From JABHHG01 sp964419445 (GTDB lineage: Bacteria; Fidelibacterota; Marinisomatia; SCGC-AAA003-L08; D37C17): DNA of 38,273 nucleotides. A model generated the notes under the pieces. The model worked only from the letters and a program-made list of their open reading frames with translations. It was not told where the DNA came from and made no database searches. The first letter of the stretch is position 1. Each line of letters starts with the position of its first letter. The DNA lies in contig CAYQPE010000007.1 of NCBI GenBank assembly GCA_964419445.1, positions 1 to 38,273 on the forward strand, in the 5' to 3' direction. Made by a program: the position numbers and the translations under genes. This document shows, one piece after another, positions 7,990 through 15,636 of this stretch.

Positions 7990-8496
7990 TTGAGTAAGAT
8001 TATAAATCCAACTGAATTAGAGTTAAACGAAGAAACCGTGGTTTGTATAAACCGTGTTTCGAAGGCGACTACCGGTGGACGTACCATGCGTTTTAACAGT
8101 GTAGTTGTTGTAGGTGATGGTAAAGGTCATGTTGGCATTGGTTTTGGAAAAGCTAACGAGGTTGCATCTGCTGTAAATAAAGCAAAAGAAAATGCAAAAA
8201 AGAAGATTTTTAAAGCACCCATTATTAACGGTACTATACCTCATCGATTAGATATTAAGTCAGATTCTGTACGATTAATGCTTAAACCTGCATCGCCAGG
8301 TACTGGTATTATTGCTGGTGGTCCTGTTCGTGCTGTATTAGAGCAGATTGGAATTTCAGATATCCTTACGAAAAATACAGGATCTACAAATCAAATTAAT
8401 ATTGTTAGAGCAATTGAAAAAGGATTGAAGTCATTAAGAGATCCATTAACAGTTGCTAGACAACGTGGAATTACAGTAAAAGAATTATTCTCATAA
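7990..8496 (+). CDS. rpsE: 30S ribosomal protein S5
   Basis: The 168-residue product carries the S5 double-stranded RNA-binding-like domain: INRVSKATTGGRTMRFNSVV, then GDGKGHVGIGFGKANEVASA. The C-terminal half has GTGIIAGGPVRAVLEQIGIS. S5 works with S4 in decoding accuracy and with S3 in mRNA entry. The start is TTG, supported by a strong CGGAG about 7 nt upstream. No in-frame ATG lies near the expected N-terminus. Confidence 0.97.
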   Translation: MSKIINPTELELNEETVVCINRVSKATTGGRTMRFNSVVVVGDGKGHVGIGFGKANEVASAVNKAKENAKKKIFKAPIINGTIPHRLDIKSDSVRLMLKPASPGTGIIAGGPVRAVLEQIGISDILTKNTGSTNQINIVRAIEKGLKSLRDPLTVARQRGITVKELFS

Positions 8497-8506
8497 AGAT
8501 AGTAAA

Positions 8507-8692
8507 ATGGCTGATAAAAAATTAAAAATTACTCAGGTCAAAAGTGCAATTGGTTATCGCAAACGTGCAAAAGATACGTTGATTGCATTGGGTATTAAAA
8601 AAATGAATACTCCTGTAACGCATAATAACACCCCCGCAATTCGTGGGATGATCAACGCAATTGGCCATCTTTTGAAAGTAGAGGAAGTTTAA
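8507..8692 (+). CDS. rpmD: 50S ribosomal protein L30
   Basis: The 61-residue product has LKITQVKSAIGYRKRAKDTL and HNNTPAIRGMINAIGHLLKV, the short bacterial L30 with its ferredoxin-like fold. The last base of its stop is shared with the rplO ATG. L30 is absent from some bacterial lineages, so its presence here is mildly informative. Confidence 0.96.
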   Translation: MADKKLKITQVKSAIGYRKRAKDTLIALGIKKMNTPVTHNNTPAIRGMINAIGHLLKVEEV

Positions 8693-9132
8693 TGGATCTC
8701 GGAAATTTAACTCCAGCAAAAGGTTCAGTAAAAGACCGCAAAAGAATTGGACGTGGTAATGGTTCTGGACAAGGACGTACTGCAGGAAAAGGTCATAATG
8801 GGTATAAGTCACGTTCTGGTGCATCTGCAAGATTGCATTTTGAGGGTGGTCAAACTCCGTTGATGAGAAGACTACCTAAGCGTGGTTTCTCTAATTACCC
8901 TTTTAAAAAGACCATTCAAATTGTGAATTTGGATCGAATCCAAGCATTGGGTTTGGATAAAGTTGATGTGGATACATTAATTGAGTGTGGTGTAGTTAAA
9001 AAAGCACATCAACCTGTTAAAATTTTAGGTAGTGGAGAAATTACATCGGCAGTTGAAGTATCTGCAGATATGTTTAGTAAATCTGCTGTAGAGAAAATAG
9101 AAAAAGCTGGTGGCAAGGTTACATATCTATGA
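8692..9132 (+). CDS. rplO: 50S ribosomal protein L15
   Basis: The 146-residue product has an N-terminal Gly/Arg/Lys-rich region (KRIGRGNGSGQGRTAGKGHN) and GQTPLMRRLPKRGFSN near residues 54-69, the standard L15 pattern of an extended rRNA-binding tail plus a small globular domain. It ends CTATGATTG, so its TGA overlaps the secY ATG by four bases (ATGA). That coupling is common between rplO and secY. Confidence 0.98.
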   Translation: MDLGNLTPAKGSVKDRKRIGRGNGSGQGRTAGKGHNGYKSRSGASARLHFEGGQTPLMRRLPKRGFSNYPFKKTIQIVNLDRIQALGLDKVDVDTLIECGVVKKAHQPVKILGSGEITSAVEVSADMFSKSAVEKIEKAGGKVTYL

Positions 9133-10466
9133 TTGATAAATTTTTAAATATATTTAGAATACCAGACTTGCGTAAAAAGCTTGCTTTTACATGCATGTTA
9201 ATTTTGGTATATAGATTAGGTGGGAAAGTACCAGTTCCTGGTATCGATAGAGCTGCCTTAGCTGCTGTGATGCAAAACTTTACTAATTCTCTATTAGGAT
9301 TGTATGATATGTTTGCAGGTGGTTTCTTTTCACAGGCATCTATTTTTGCATTGGGAATCATGCCTTACATTTCATCATCAATTATCATTCAATTATTGGG
9401 TGCAGTAATTCCTTATTTCCAACGCCTACAAAAAGAAGGTGAAGAAGGAAGAAAGAAAATTATTCAATTAACCCGTTATGGTACGGTATTGATTGCGACC
9501 TTACAAGCAATTGGTGTTGCTGTATTCTTGGCAAATTACCCTGCAACTAGTGTTGGTGCAGTAGTACCAAATCCAGGTTTAACATTCTACTTTGTTACGA
9601 TTGTTACTTTAGTTACTGGAACTGTATTTGTTATGTGGTTGGGTGAGCAAATTTCTGATCATGGAATTGGTAATGGAATTTCTCTAATCATTATGATTGG
9701 TATTTTGGCACAAGCTCCACATGTATTTAATCAGCAAGTGACATTATTCCAACAAGGATTGGCAAATCCATTTACATTAATATTATTATTTGTATTGATG
9801 TTTGCCACAACATACATAGTTGTTGCGGTTTCCACTGGTGTTAGAAAAATACCCGTACAATATGCAAAAAGAGTTGTAGGAAGAAAAGTATATGGTGGAC
9901 AAGCTACACATATTCCACTAAAAATATTAACAGCTGGAGTGATGCCAATTATTTTTGCCCAAGCATTAATGTTTTTACCCAATACGGTGGCTACTTTTTT
10001 CCCTGAAGGGAATGCATTTGGTGAGTGGATGCAACGTGTTTTCGCACCTACTCATATCGTATATTCATTTTTCCTAGCATTCTTAATTATTGTATTTACT
10101 TATTTTTATACTGCAATCGCATTTAATCCTGTTGATGTTGCAGACAATATGAAAAAACAGGGTGGATTTATTCCCGGTGTTAGACCCGGAAAATCAACTG
10201 CGGATTATATCGATAATATCCTAACGAAAGTAACTTTACCTGCATCAATCTTTCTTGCGTTGATTGCAATTTTCCCCACATTCTTAAATGGGTTTTTCGG
10301 TGTTGATTTTTCACTGGCTAGTTTTTACGGTGGAACAAGTTTATTAATTATTGTGGGTGTAGCATTAGATACTTTACAACAGGTAGAGTCTCATCTATTA
10401 ATGCGACACTATGATGGCTTTTTGAAATCTGGTAAGGTCAAAGGTAGAGGTAAAACTCGTTACTAA
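9129..10466 (+). CDS. secY: Sec translocon channel subunit SecY
   Basis: The 445-residue polytopic membrane protein has about ten hydrophobic segments. It shows IFRIPDLRKKLAFTCMLILV at the N-terminus, PVPGIDRAA, the TM2 segment GIMPYISSSIIIQLLGAVIP, GIGNGISLIIMIGI, and the C-terminal KQGGFIPGVRPGKSTADYID. SecY with SecE and SecG forms the inner-membrane channel for signal-peptide proteins, such as those made by many genes further right in this window. It starts inside the rplO stop. An AT-rich hairpin with a T tract follows it. Confidence 0.99.
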   Translation: MIDKFLNIFRIPDLRKKLAFTCMLILVYRLGGKVPVPGIDRAALAAVMQNFTNSLLGLYDMFAGGFFSQASIFALGIMPYISSSIIIQLLGAVIPYFQRLQKEGEEGRKKIIQLTRYGTVLIATLQAIGVAVFLANYPATSVGAVVPNPGLTFYFVTIVTLVTGTVFVMWLGEQISDHGIGNGISLIIMIGILAQAPHVFNQQVTLFQQGLANPFTLILLFVLMFATTYIVVAVSTGVRKIPVQYAKRVVGRKVYGGQATHIPLKILTAGVMPIIFAQALMFLPNTVATFFPEGNAFGEWMQRVFAPTHIVYSFFLAFLIIVFTYFYTAIAFNPVDVADNMKKQGGFIPGVRPGKSTADYIDNILTKVTLPASIFLALIAIFPTFLNGFFGVDFSLASFYGGTSLLIIVGVALDTLQQVESHLLMRHYDGFLKSGKVKGRGKTRY

Positions 10467-10484
10467 ACTGAGTTTTTATTTTTA
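10452..10484 (+). terminator. Possible weak terminator or attenuator between secY and map
   Basis: AAAACTC (10452-10458) pairs perfectly with GAGTTTT (10470-10476) across an 11-nt loop, and the stem runs into the T-rich stretch TTTTTATTTTTAT. The layout is that of an intrinsic terminator, but only two of the seven pairs are G-C. It may attenuate rather than stop transcription. It overlaps the last secY codons and lies just before the map start. Confidence 0.4.
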
Positions 10485-10487
10485 TCT

Positions 10488-11231
10488 GTGATCCATATTC
10501 GTAGCGCTAAAGAAGTTGATATAATGCGTCAAGCAGGCAGAATTGTGCGTGATACGCTCAATATGCTTGAAGATCATATCAAACCTGGCGTTGAAACAAT
10601 ATTGCTTGACCAATTAGCTGAGGAGTTCATTCGAAAGAATGGCGCAATTCCGGGCTTTAAAGGTCTATATGGATTTCCAGCAACTTTATGTATTTCTGTA
10701 GAAGATGAAGTTGTACATGGAATTCCAGGTAAAAGAGTTTTAAAAGAAGGTGAAATTATTGGTATTGATTGCGGTACAATCGTTGATGGATATTACGGAG
10801 ATCATGCCCGATCATTTCCAGTTGGTAATGTAAGCTCTGAAAGTAAACAACTCATGAAAGTAACTCAAGAGTGTTTATATAAAGGGATTGAGCAAGCCAA
10901 ACTAGGAAATAGAATTGGTGATATCAGTAATGCAGTTCAAACTCATGCTGAAAAACATGATTATGGCGTAGTAACTGAATTAGTTGGGCATGGTATTGGA
11001 AGTAAATTGCATGAAGATCCACAAATTCCAAATTTTGGTAAAAAAGGTACAGGACCTAAAATTAAAGAGGGTATGTGCTTTGCCATTGAACCAATGATTA
11101 ATATGGGAACACCAGAGGTATTCACTAAAAGTGATCAATGGACAATAAGTACGGCTGATGGAAAGCCGTCGGCTCATTTTGAGCATACGATAACAATAAC
11201 TAAAAATGGTGCAGAAATTTTAACTAAATAA
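10488..11231 (+). CDS. map: Methionine aminopeptidase, type I
   Basis: The 247-residue cytosolic metalloprotease removes the initiator Met from new proteins. All five metal ligands can be placed by motif: D94 (GIDCGTIVDG), D105 (YYGDHARSF), H168 (VGHGIG), E201 (FAIEP) and E232 (HFEH). The substrate-side His is in HGIP near residue 78. The start is GTG, 21 nt after secY; the N-terminus IHIRSAKEVDIMRQAGRIV fits the family. It lies in the spc-alpha junction position, but the usual neighbour adk is missing. Confidence 0.98.
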   Translation: MIHIRSAKEVDIMRQAGRIVRDTLNMLEDHIKPGVETILLDQLAEEFIRKNGAIPGFKGLYGFPATLCISVEDEVVHGIPGKRVLKEGEIIGIDCGTIVDGYYGDHARSFPVGNVSSESKQLMKVTQECLYKGIEQAKLGNRIGDISNAVQTHAEKHDYGVVTELVGHGIGSKLHEDPQIPNFGKKGTGPKIKEGMCFAIEPMINMGTPEVFTKSDQWTISTADGKPSAHFEHTITITKNGAEILTK

Positions 11232-11449
11232 TGGCTAAAGAAGCAGGCATAGAAGTAGATGGTGAAATAACGGAGACATTGCCAAATGCAATGTTTAGAG
11301 TTAAACTTGAAAATGATCATATTGTATTGGCTCATGTTTCAGGTAAAATGAGAATGCATTATATAAAAATACTTCCAGGTGATAAAGTTAAATTAGAACT
11401 ATCACCTTACGATTTAAGTCGTGGAAGAATTACGTATCGATATAAATAA
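11231..11449 (+). CDS. infA: Translation initiation factor IF-1
   Basis: The 72-residue OB-fold protein has EVDGEITETLPNAMFRVKLE and ISGKMR-like VSGKMRMHYIKILPGDKVKL, ending SRGRITYRYK. This is full-length IF-1, which blocks the A site during initiation. Its ATG overlaps the map TAA (TAATG). The map-infA-rpmJ-rpsM order is standard for many bacteria. Confidence 0.98.
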   Translation: MAKEAGIEVDGEITETLPNAMFRVKLENDHIVLAHVSGKMRMHYIKILPGDKVKLELSPYDLSRGRITYRYK

Positions 11450-11458
11450 GAGTGTGAA

Positions 11459-11572
11459 ATGAAAGTTCGTGCATCTGTAAAAAAAATTTGTGATAAATGC
11501 CAGATTATTAAAAGACATGGCATTATCCGTGTTATTTGTGAAAACCCAAAACATAAACAACGTCAAGGTTAA
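11459..11572 (+). CDS. rpmJ: 50S ribosomal protein L36, zinc-binding form
   Basis: The tiny 37-codon gene reads MKVRASVKKICDKCQIIKRH and ends HKQRQG. The zinc ligands C11, C14, C27 and H32 are all present, so this is the C+ form of L36, which binds 23S rRNA late in assembly. It lies exactly between infA and rpsM as expected. The ATG is preceded by AAGAGTG as a weak ribosome binding site. Confidence 0.96.
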   Translation: MKVRASVKKICDKCQIIKRHGIIRVICENPKHKQRQG

Positions 11573-11583
11573 GGAGAGTCGTT

Positions 11584-11949
11584 TTGGCACGTATCGCTGG
11601 AGTTGATTTACCCAGAAATAAAAAAGTAGAATTTGCATTACCCTATATCTACGGTGTAGGTTTAACATTTTCTAGACAAATTCTTGATGCTTGTAATATT
11701 GATAGAAATATTCGAGTTCATGAGCTAACAGAAGAACAACTACTTGCAATTCGTAATGAATTAGCAAATGGATATTTAGTAGAAGGTGAATTGCGCGGTC
11801 AAGTATCTCGTAATATTAAACGTCTAATGGACATCGGTGCATACCGTGGATTACGACATAGACGTGGGCTTCCTGCAAGAGGACAAAATACTAAAAATAA
11901 TTCTAGAACAAGAAAAGGCAAGAAAAAAACTATTGCCGGTAAGAAATAA
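11584..11949 (+). CDS. rpsM: 30S ribosomal protein S13
   Basis: The 121-residue product starts ARIAGVDLPRNKKVEFALPY. It has the helix-two-turn-helix LMDIGAYRGLRHRRGLPARG and a basic tail NTKNNSRTRKGKKKTIAGKK. S13 contacts P-site tRNA and the 50S head bridges. The invariant ARIAGV N-terminus fixes the TTG start, supported by TAAGGAGAG about 7 nt upstream. Confidence 0.98.
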   Translation: MARIAGVDLPRNKKVEFALPYIYGVGLTFSRQILDACNIDRNIRVHELTEEQLLAIRNELANGYLVEGELRGQVSRNIKRLMDIGAYRGLRHRRGLPARGQNTKNNSRTRKGKKKTIAGKK

Positions 11950-11969
11950 TAACAACTAAGGAGTACTAG

Positions 11970-12350
11970 TTGGTTAAAGCTGTTAAAAAGAATAAAAAGA
12001 AAGTTGATCCTGAAGGAATCGCTTTTGTAAAAGCAACGTTTAATAATACTATTGTTACACTTGCAGATAAATTTGGTAATGCCATATCATGGGCAAGTGC
12101 TGGTGGTATGGGATTTAAAGGTTCTCGTAAAAGTACACCTTTTGCTGCAACACAAGCTGCAACAAAAGCAGCTGAGGATGCTATCTCAATGGGGCTAGCA
12201 TCTGTTGAAGTTAGAGTTAAAGGACCAGGTGGTGGTAGAGAAGCTGCTGTGAGAGCGTTAAGAGCTGCTGGACTAGAAGTAACAACTATCATGGACGTTA
12301 CACCAATTCCCCATAATGGTTGCCGTCCTCCAAAGAAAAGAAGAGTATAG
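11970..12350 (+). CDS. rpsK: 30S ribosomal protein S11
   Basis: The 126-residue product has GIAFVKATFNNTIVTLADKF, WASAGGMGFKGSRKSTPFAA and the C-terminal DVTPIPHNGCRPPKKRRV, all S11 signatures. S11 lies on the platform near the mRNA exit with S7. The start is TTG with a strong TAAGGAG about 6 nt upstream. The basic N-terminus VKAVKKNKKK fits the family. Confidence 0.98.
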   Translation: MVKAVKKNKKKVDPEGIAFVKATFNNTIVTLADKFGNAISWASAGGMGFKGSRKSTPFAATQAATKAAEDAISMGLASVEVRVKGPGGGREAAVRALRAAGLEVTTIMDVTPIPHNGCRPPKKRRV

Positions 12351-12358
12351 GGTAATTT

Positions 12359-12970
12359 ATGGCAAGATATACTGGACCTAGAGCAAGAATTGTTAGACGT
12401 TTAGAGTTTCCTGTTTTTGAATCTCCTAAATTTTCTAATTTACGTAAAAATTATGCACCTGGACAGCATGGTCAATCTCGTCGATCAAAGCTATCTAACT
12501 ATGGTGTTCAGCTTAGAGAAAAACAACGAATAAAATATTTATACGGTGTGTTGGAAAAGCAATTCCGTAATTATTTCAAAAAAGCGCAAGCACATAATGG
12601 TCCAACTGGTCATAAATTGCTTCAGCTTTTAGAATCTAGATTAGATAATACTGTTTTCCGTTTAGGGCTTGCACCTACTCGTAGAGCAGCACGTCAATTA
12701 GTAACACATAAGCATTTCTTGGTAAATAATGTGGTAACAAATATCCCATCTTTCATTTGTAAACCTGGTGATGTTATTCAAGTTCGTGATAAAAGCAAGA
12801 AAAACGAAATTTTCCAAGATTCAATGAGAAGAGTACAAGGTGATAATCCAATGCCGTGGCTTACATTAGATAAGGCTAAGCTTACAGGTACATACGAAAG
12901 TATTCCAGAACGTGATGAAATCACTGAACCGCTTAATGAACAACTCGTTGTTGAGCTTTATTCTAAGTAA
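12359..12970 (+). CDS. rpsD: 30S ribosomal protein S4
   Basis: The 203-residue product starts ARYTGPRARIVRRLEFPVFE, lacks the N-terminal zinc Cys cluster (C- form), and has the S4 RNA-binding domain around residues 95-155 (LESRLDNTVFRLGLAPTRRA, then ARQLVTHKHFLVNN). S4 nucleates 30S assembly, acts in decoding fidelity, and in E. coli represses the alpha operon. No pseudoknot was checked here. Confidence 0.98.
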   Translation: MARYTGPRARIVRRLEFPVFESPKFSNLRKNYAPGQHGQSRRSKLSNYGVQLREKQRIKYLYGVLEKQFRNYFKKAQAHNGPTGHKLLQLLESRLDNTVFRLGLAPTRRAARQLVTHKHFLVNNVVTNIPSFICKPGDVIQVRDKSKKNEIFQDSMRRVQGDNPMPWLTLDKAKLTGTYESIPERDEITEPLNEQLVVELYSK

Positions 12971-12997
12971 TTTTAATTAATAAGGATCGTTAAATTA

Positions 12998-13966
12998 ATG
13001 GCTAAAAATAAGCATTTTGAAGAAATTGGGATAAACATCCAAGAAGAATCTGAAAAGGTTGCTACTGTAATTGCAGAACCATTTGATCGTGGATATGGTG
13101 TTACTATTGGAAACTGTTTAAGAAGAACATTATTAACATGTATTCCTGGTGCAGCAATCACTTCAATCAGAATTGATGGTGTTACTCATGAATTTACAAC
13201 TATCGATGGTGTTTTAGAAGATATTGCTGATATTATTCTAAATTTAAAAGAAGTTAGATTTAAAGCCGTTGAAGATGGTCCAGAACTTGTGTCTGTAGAA
13301 CTTCAAGGCCCTTGCAAATTCACAGGCGCTAATATTGCAGCATTGGCTACTGATTTTGAAGTATTGAATCCAGATGAACATATTGCAACCATCACAGAAG
13401 AAAAAACATTATGTATAGATATCAGAATTTCAAGAGGTAAGGGATATTCTCCTGCTGCGAAAAATAAAAGAAAAGATGATACGCTAGACACAATTCCAAT
13501 TGATGCAATTTTTAATCCAGTAACAAAAGTTGCATGGGATATACAAGATATCGCAACTTCCACAGAAGGTAATGAAAGACTTTCATTAGATGTATCAACT
13601 GATGGATCAACATCTGCAAAAGATGCTATCAATCATGCTGCTGCAATTGCACGTCAACATTTAGCATACTTTATGTTTAATGATTCATCTGCATTAAAAG
13701 CTGTAAATGATGAAGAAATCAGCGAAGCGCTTGAGTTAAAGTCAATTCTTTCTAAGAGTATTGATGAAATGGAATTATCTGTTAGAAGTCATAATTGTTT
13801 ACAAGCTGCAGGAATTAAAACAATTGGTGCATTAGTTTCAAAAGAAGAAAGCGAAATGCTAAAATTCAAAAACTTCGGTCGTAAATCGCTTACAGAGCTT
13901 CAAGAGAAGCTAGGTGAATTAAGCCTTAGTTTTGGCATGGATATTTCTCAGTTTATGGATGCGTGA
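12998..13966 (+). CDS. rpoA: DNA-directed RNA polymerase alpha subunit
   Basis: The 322-residue product has the alpha-NTD with PFDRGYGVTIGNCLRRTLLT near residues 29-48, which directs dimerisation and beta/beta-prime assembly. The alpha-CTD has ELSVRSHNCLQAAGIKTIGA followed by FKNFGRKSLTELQEKL. The CTD contacts UP elements and activators. AAGGATCG lies about 10 nt before the ATG. It ends in TGA, showing that TGA is used as a stop in this genome. Confidence 0.99.
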   Translation: MAKNKHFEEIGINIQEESEKVATVIAEPFDRGYGVTIGNCLRRTLLTCIPGAAITSIRIDGVTHEFTTIDGVLEDIADIILNLKEVRFKAVEDGPELVSVELQGPCKFTGANIAALATDFEVLNPDEHIATITEEKTLCIDIRISRGKGYSPAAKNKRKDDTLDTIPIDAIFNPVTKVAWDIQDIATSTEGNERLSLDVSTDGSTSAKDAINHAAAIARQHLAYFMFNDSSALKAVNDEEISEALELKSILSKSIDEMELSVRSHNCLQAAGIKTIGALVSKEESEMLKFKNFGRKSLTELQEKLGELSLSFGMDISQFMDA

Positions 13967-13984
13967 TTATAGGAATTTTATAAT

Positions 13985-14413
13985 ATGAGACATGGTAAAA
14001 AAGGAAGAAAATTAAATAGAACCGCCAGTCATCGTAAGGCGTTGAAGAGCAATCTTGCAGCATCTTTAGTAATGCATAAGCGTATTCGTACAACGGATGC
14101 TAAAGCAAAAGAATTACGTGGATTTGTTGAAAGATTAGTTACTTATGCAAAGCGTGGTGATGTGCATGGTCGTCGTTTAATTATTCAAAAAATTAATGGA
14201 CAATTAGGAAAGAAAATTGCAAATATTCTTATCCATGAAATTGCTCCAGAATTTGAAAATAGACAGGGTGGCTATACTCGAATTATTAAATTAAATAATC
14301 GTAAAAACGACAATGCTCCAGTATCAATCATTGAATTTGTAGATATTGCACCTACTAATGTAGATACAGAGGAAGTTGTTGAAGAAGAAACTAAAGAAGC
14401 TACTGCGGAGTAA
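13985..14413 (+). CDS. rplQ: 50S ribosomal protein L17 with acidic C-terminal tail
   Basis: The product starts RHGKKGRKLNRTASHRKALK, the L17 signature, and has LRGFVERLVTYAKRGDVHGR. The core ends near residue 120 with IIEFVD. The last 20 or so residues form an acidic tail (TEEVVEEETKEATAE), giving 142 aa. L17 sits near the tunnel exit. It is the last gene of the ribosomal cluster. The acidic tail resembles part of the acidic N-terminal extension of L3 at the other end of the cluster. Confidence 0.98.
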   Translation: MRHGKKGRKLNRTASHRKALKSNLAASLVMHKRIRTTDAKAKELRGFVERLVTYAKRGDVHGRRLIIQKINGQLGKKIANILIHEIAPEFENRQGGYTRIIKLNNRKNDNAPVSIIEFVDIAPTNVDTEEVVEEETKEATAE

Positions 14414-14454
14414 GTAAATCTGAAGTGAATATTATAGATATTTTGAGTAAAAAT

Positions 14455-15627
14455 ATGATAAACAGGGCTTTGAAATTCATTGCCCTGTTTGTTTTTCTTA
14501 TATCAAATCTTCATGCACAACTCTCAAGCCTTGACACTAAGTGTTTATGGGTTGTGCGTGAGAGTATGATGAATAAAACAGAAATTGACTCTGCTCTTAT
14601 CCATGCTTATGAAGCCGGTTATGATATAGTATTCTTACAGGTACGTGGACGTGGAGATTCATTCTATCAATCTAAACTGGTAAAAAATCACCCTCGCGTA
14701 CAGAGCGATTTTGATCCACTAAAGTATGCAATTGATCTTGGCCATAGTCTCGGTCTTGAAATACATGCATGGGTAAATTGTTATATTTTATGGTCTAGTA
14801 AGTATAAACCAGAAAACTCCAATCATTTATACTATACTCATAATGATTGGACAGAAGCAGATTTACATGGTAAAATGGATTGGCGTATTGATTTAAGATC
14901 ACCCAAGTCACCACAATGGGAGGGGATATACCTTTCACCACTTCATCCTGAAGTGAATTTGTATCTTAGAGAAGTATTTAATGAAATTATAGTAAATTAT
15001 AATATCGATGGAATCCATTTAGATTATGTTCGTTTTCAAGATGAGTTCTATGGGTATAATCCACACGGTCGTGATGAGTTCGAAAAAATTTATTCCATTG
15101 ATCCTCGTGATATTGTAAGAGGAATTATTTCTACTCGATATGGATGGACTCAGACCTTTGTTGATTCAATGAAAACTGCATGGCAAAATTATAGAGAGCA
15201 ATGCGTTACTGATTTGGTGAGGTATGTTCACGAAGATATTGCAAATTCAGGTAAGGATGTAAAATTAAGCGCAGCGGTTAAACCTAATCTAGTTATTGCC
15301 AAAGAACGATGGTTTCAAAATTGGCAATCATGGTTAGAACAAGAAATAATTGATTTCGTTGTTCCCATGAATTATTTTAAAGAAATTAAAGATTTTAATA
15401 TGTCAGTACAGATTATGAAAAATAATCTTTCTAGAAGTGAATTAGACAGAGTATATATGGGAATATCAACATATAATCAAGATGCTCAATCAGCTGCTGA
15501 TAAAGTATTGATGACACGCTTAAATGGGTTTAATGGTGTTAGCATTTTTTCTTATGATTCTCATAAATATAATTTAGATTGGTTTAAACCCGTATTGGAT
15601 TCATTCGGTGGTCCATTCGAAAATTAA
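14455..15627 (+). CDS. Secreted glycosyl hydrolase-like family 10 (GHL10) protein
   Basis: The protein opens with a Sec signal peptide (INRALKFIALFVFLISNLHA). A TIM-barrel of the GHL10 family (Pfam DUF187/PF02638) follows: TKCLWVVRESMMNKTEIDSA, YDIVFLQVRGRGD, GLEIHAWVNCYILW and DGIHLDYVRF, with D190 a likely catalytic acid. A relative, E. coli DigH (YddW), cleaves denuded peptidoglycan glycans, so a periplasmic cell-wall role is plausible but inferred. The frame extends to a GTG at 14425, but the ATG at 14455 gives a clean signal peptide. A terminator-like hairpin lies within the signal-peptide codons. hutU follows after 9 nt. Confidence 0.85.
   Translation: MINRALKFIALFVFLISNLHAQLSSLDTKCLWVVRESMMNKTEIDSALIHAYEAGYDIVFLQVRGRGDSFYQSKLVKNHPRVQSDFDPLKYAIDLGHSLGLEIHAWVNCYILWSSKYKPENSNHLYYTHNDWTEADLHGKMDWRIDLRSPKSPQWEGIYLSPLHPEVNLYLREVFNEIIVNYNIDGIHLDYVRFQDEFYGYNPHGRDEFEKIYSIDPRDIVRGIISTRYGWTQTFVDSMKTAWQNYREQCVTDLVRYVHEDIANSGKDVKLSAAVKPNLVIAKERWFQNWQSWLEQEIIDFVVPMNYFKEIKDFNMSVQIMKNNLSRSELDRVYMGISTYNQDAQSAADKVLMTRLNGFNGVSIFSYDSHKYNLDWFKPVLDSFGGPFEN
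14458..14497 (+). terminator. Rho-independent terminator of the ribosomal supercluster, inside the next gene
   Basis: AAACAGGGC (14460-14468) and GCCCTGTTT (14482-14490) form a perfect 9-bp stem with a 13-nt loop, directly followed by GTTTTTCTT. G-T and A-T pairs can lengthen the base. It is the clearest intrinsic terminator in the window and lies 47 nt after the rplQ stop. It overlaps the first codons of the secreted GHL10 gene, so ribosome passage through those codons could influence termination. Confidence 0.7.
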
Positions 15628-15636
15628 AGGTATTCA

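Noticed and set aside
13303..13632. Long antisense open frame opposite rpoA (also similar ones opposite rpsK at 11966-12292 and dsbD at 23706-24023).
   Set aside because: They mirror real genes, have no recognisable protein motifs or ribosome binding sites, and arise from codon bias.
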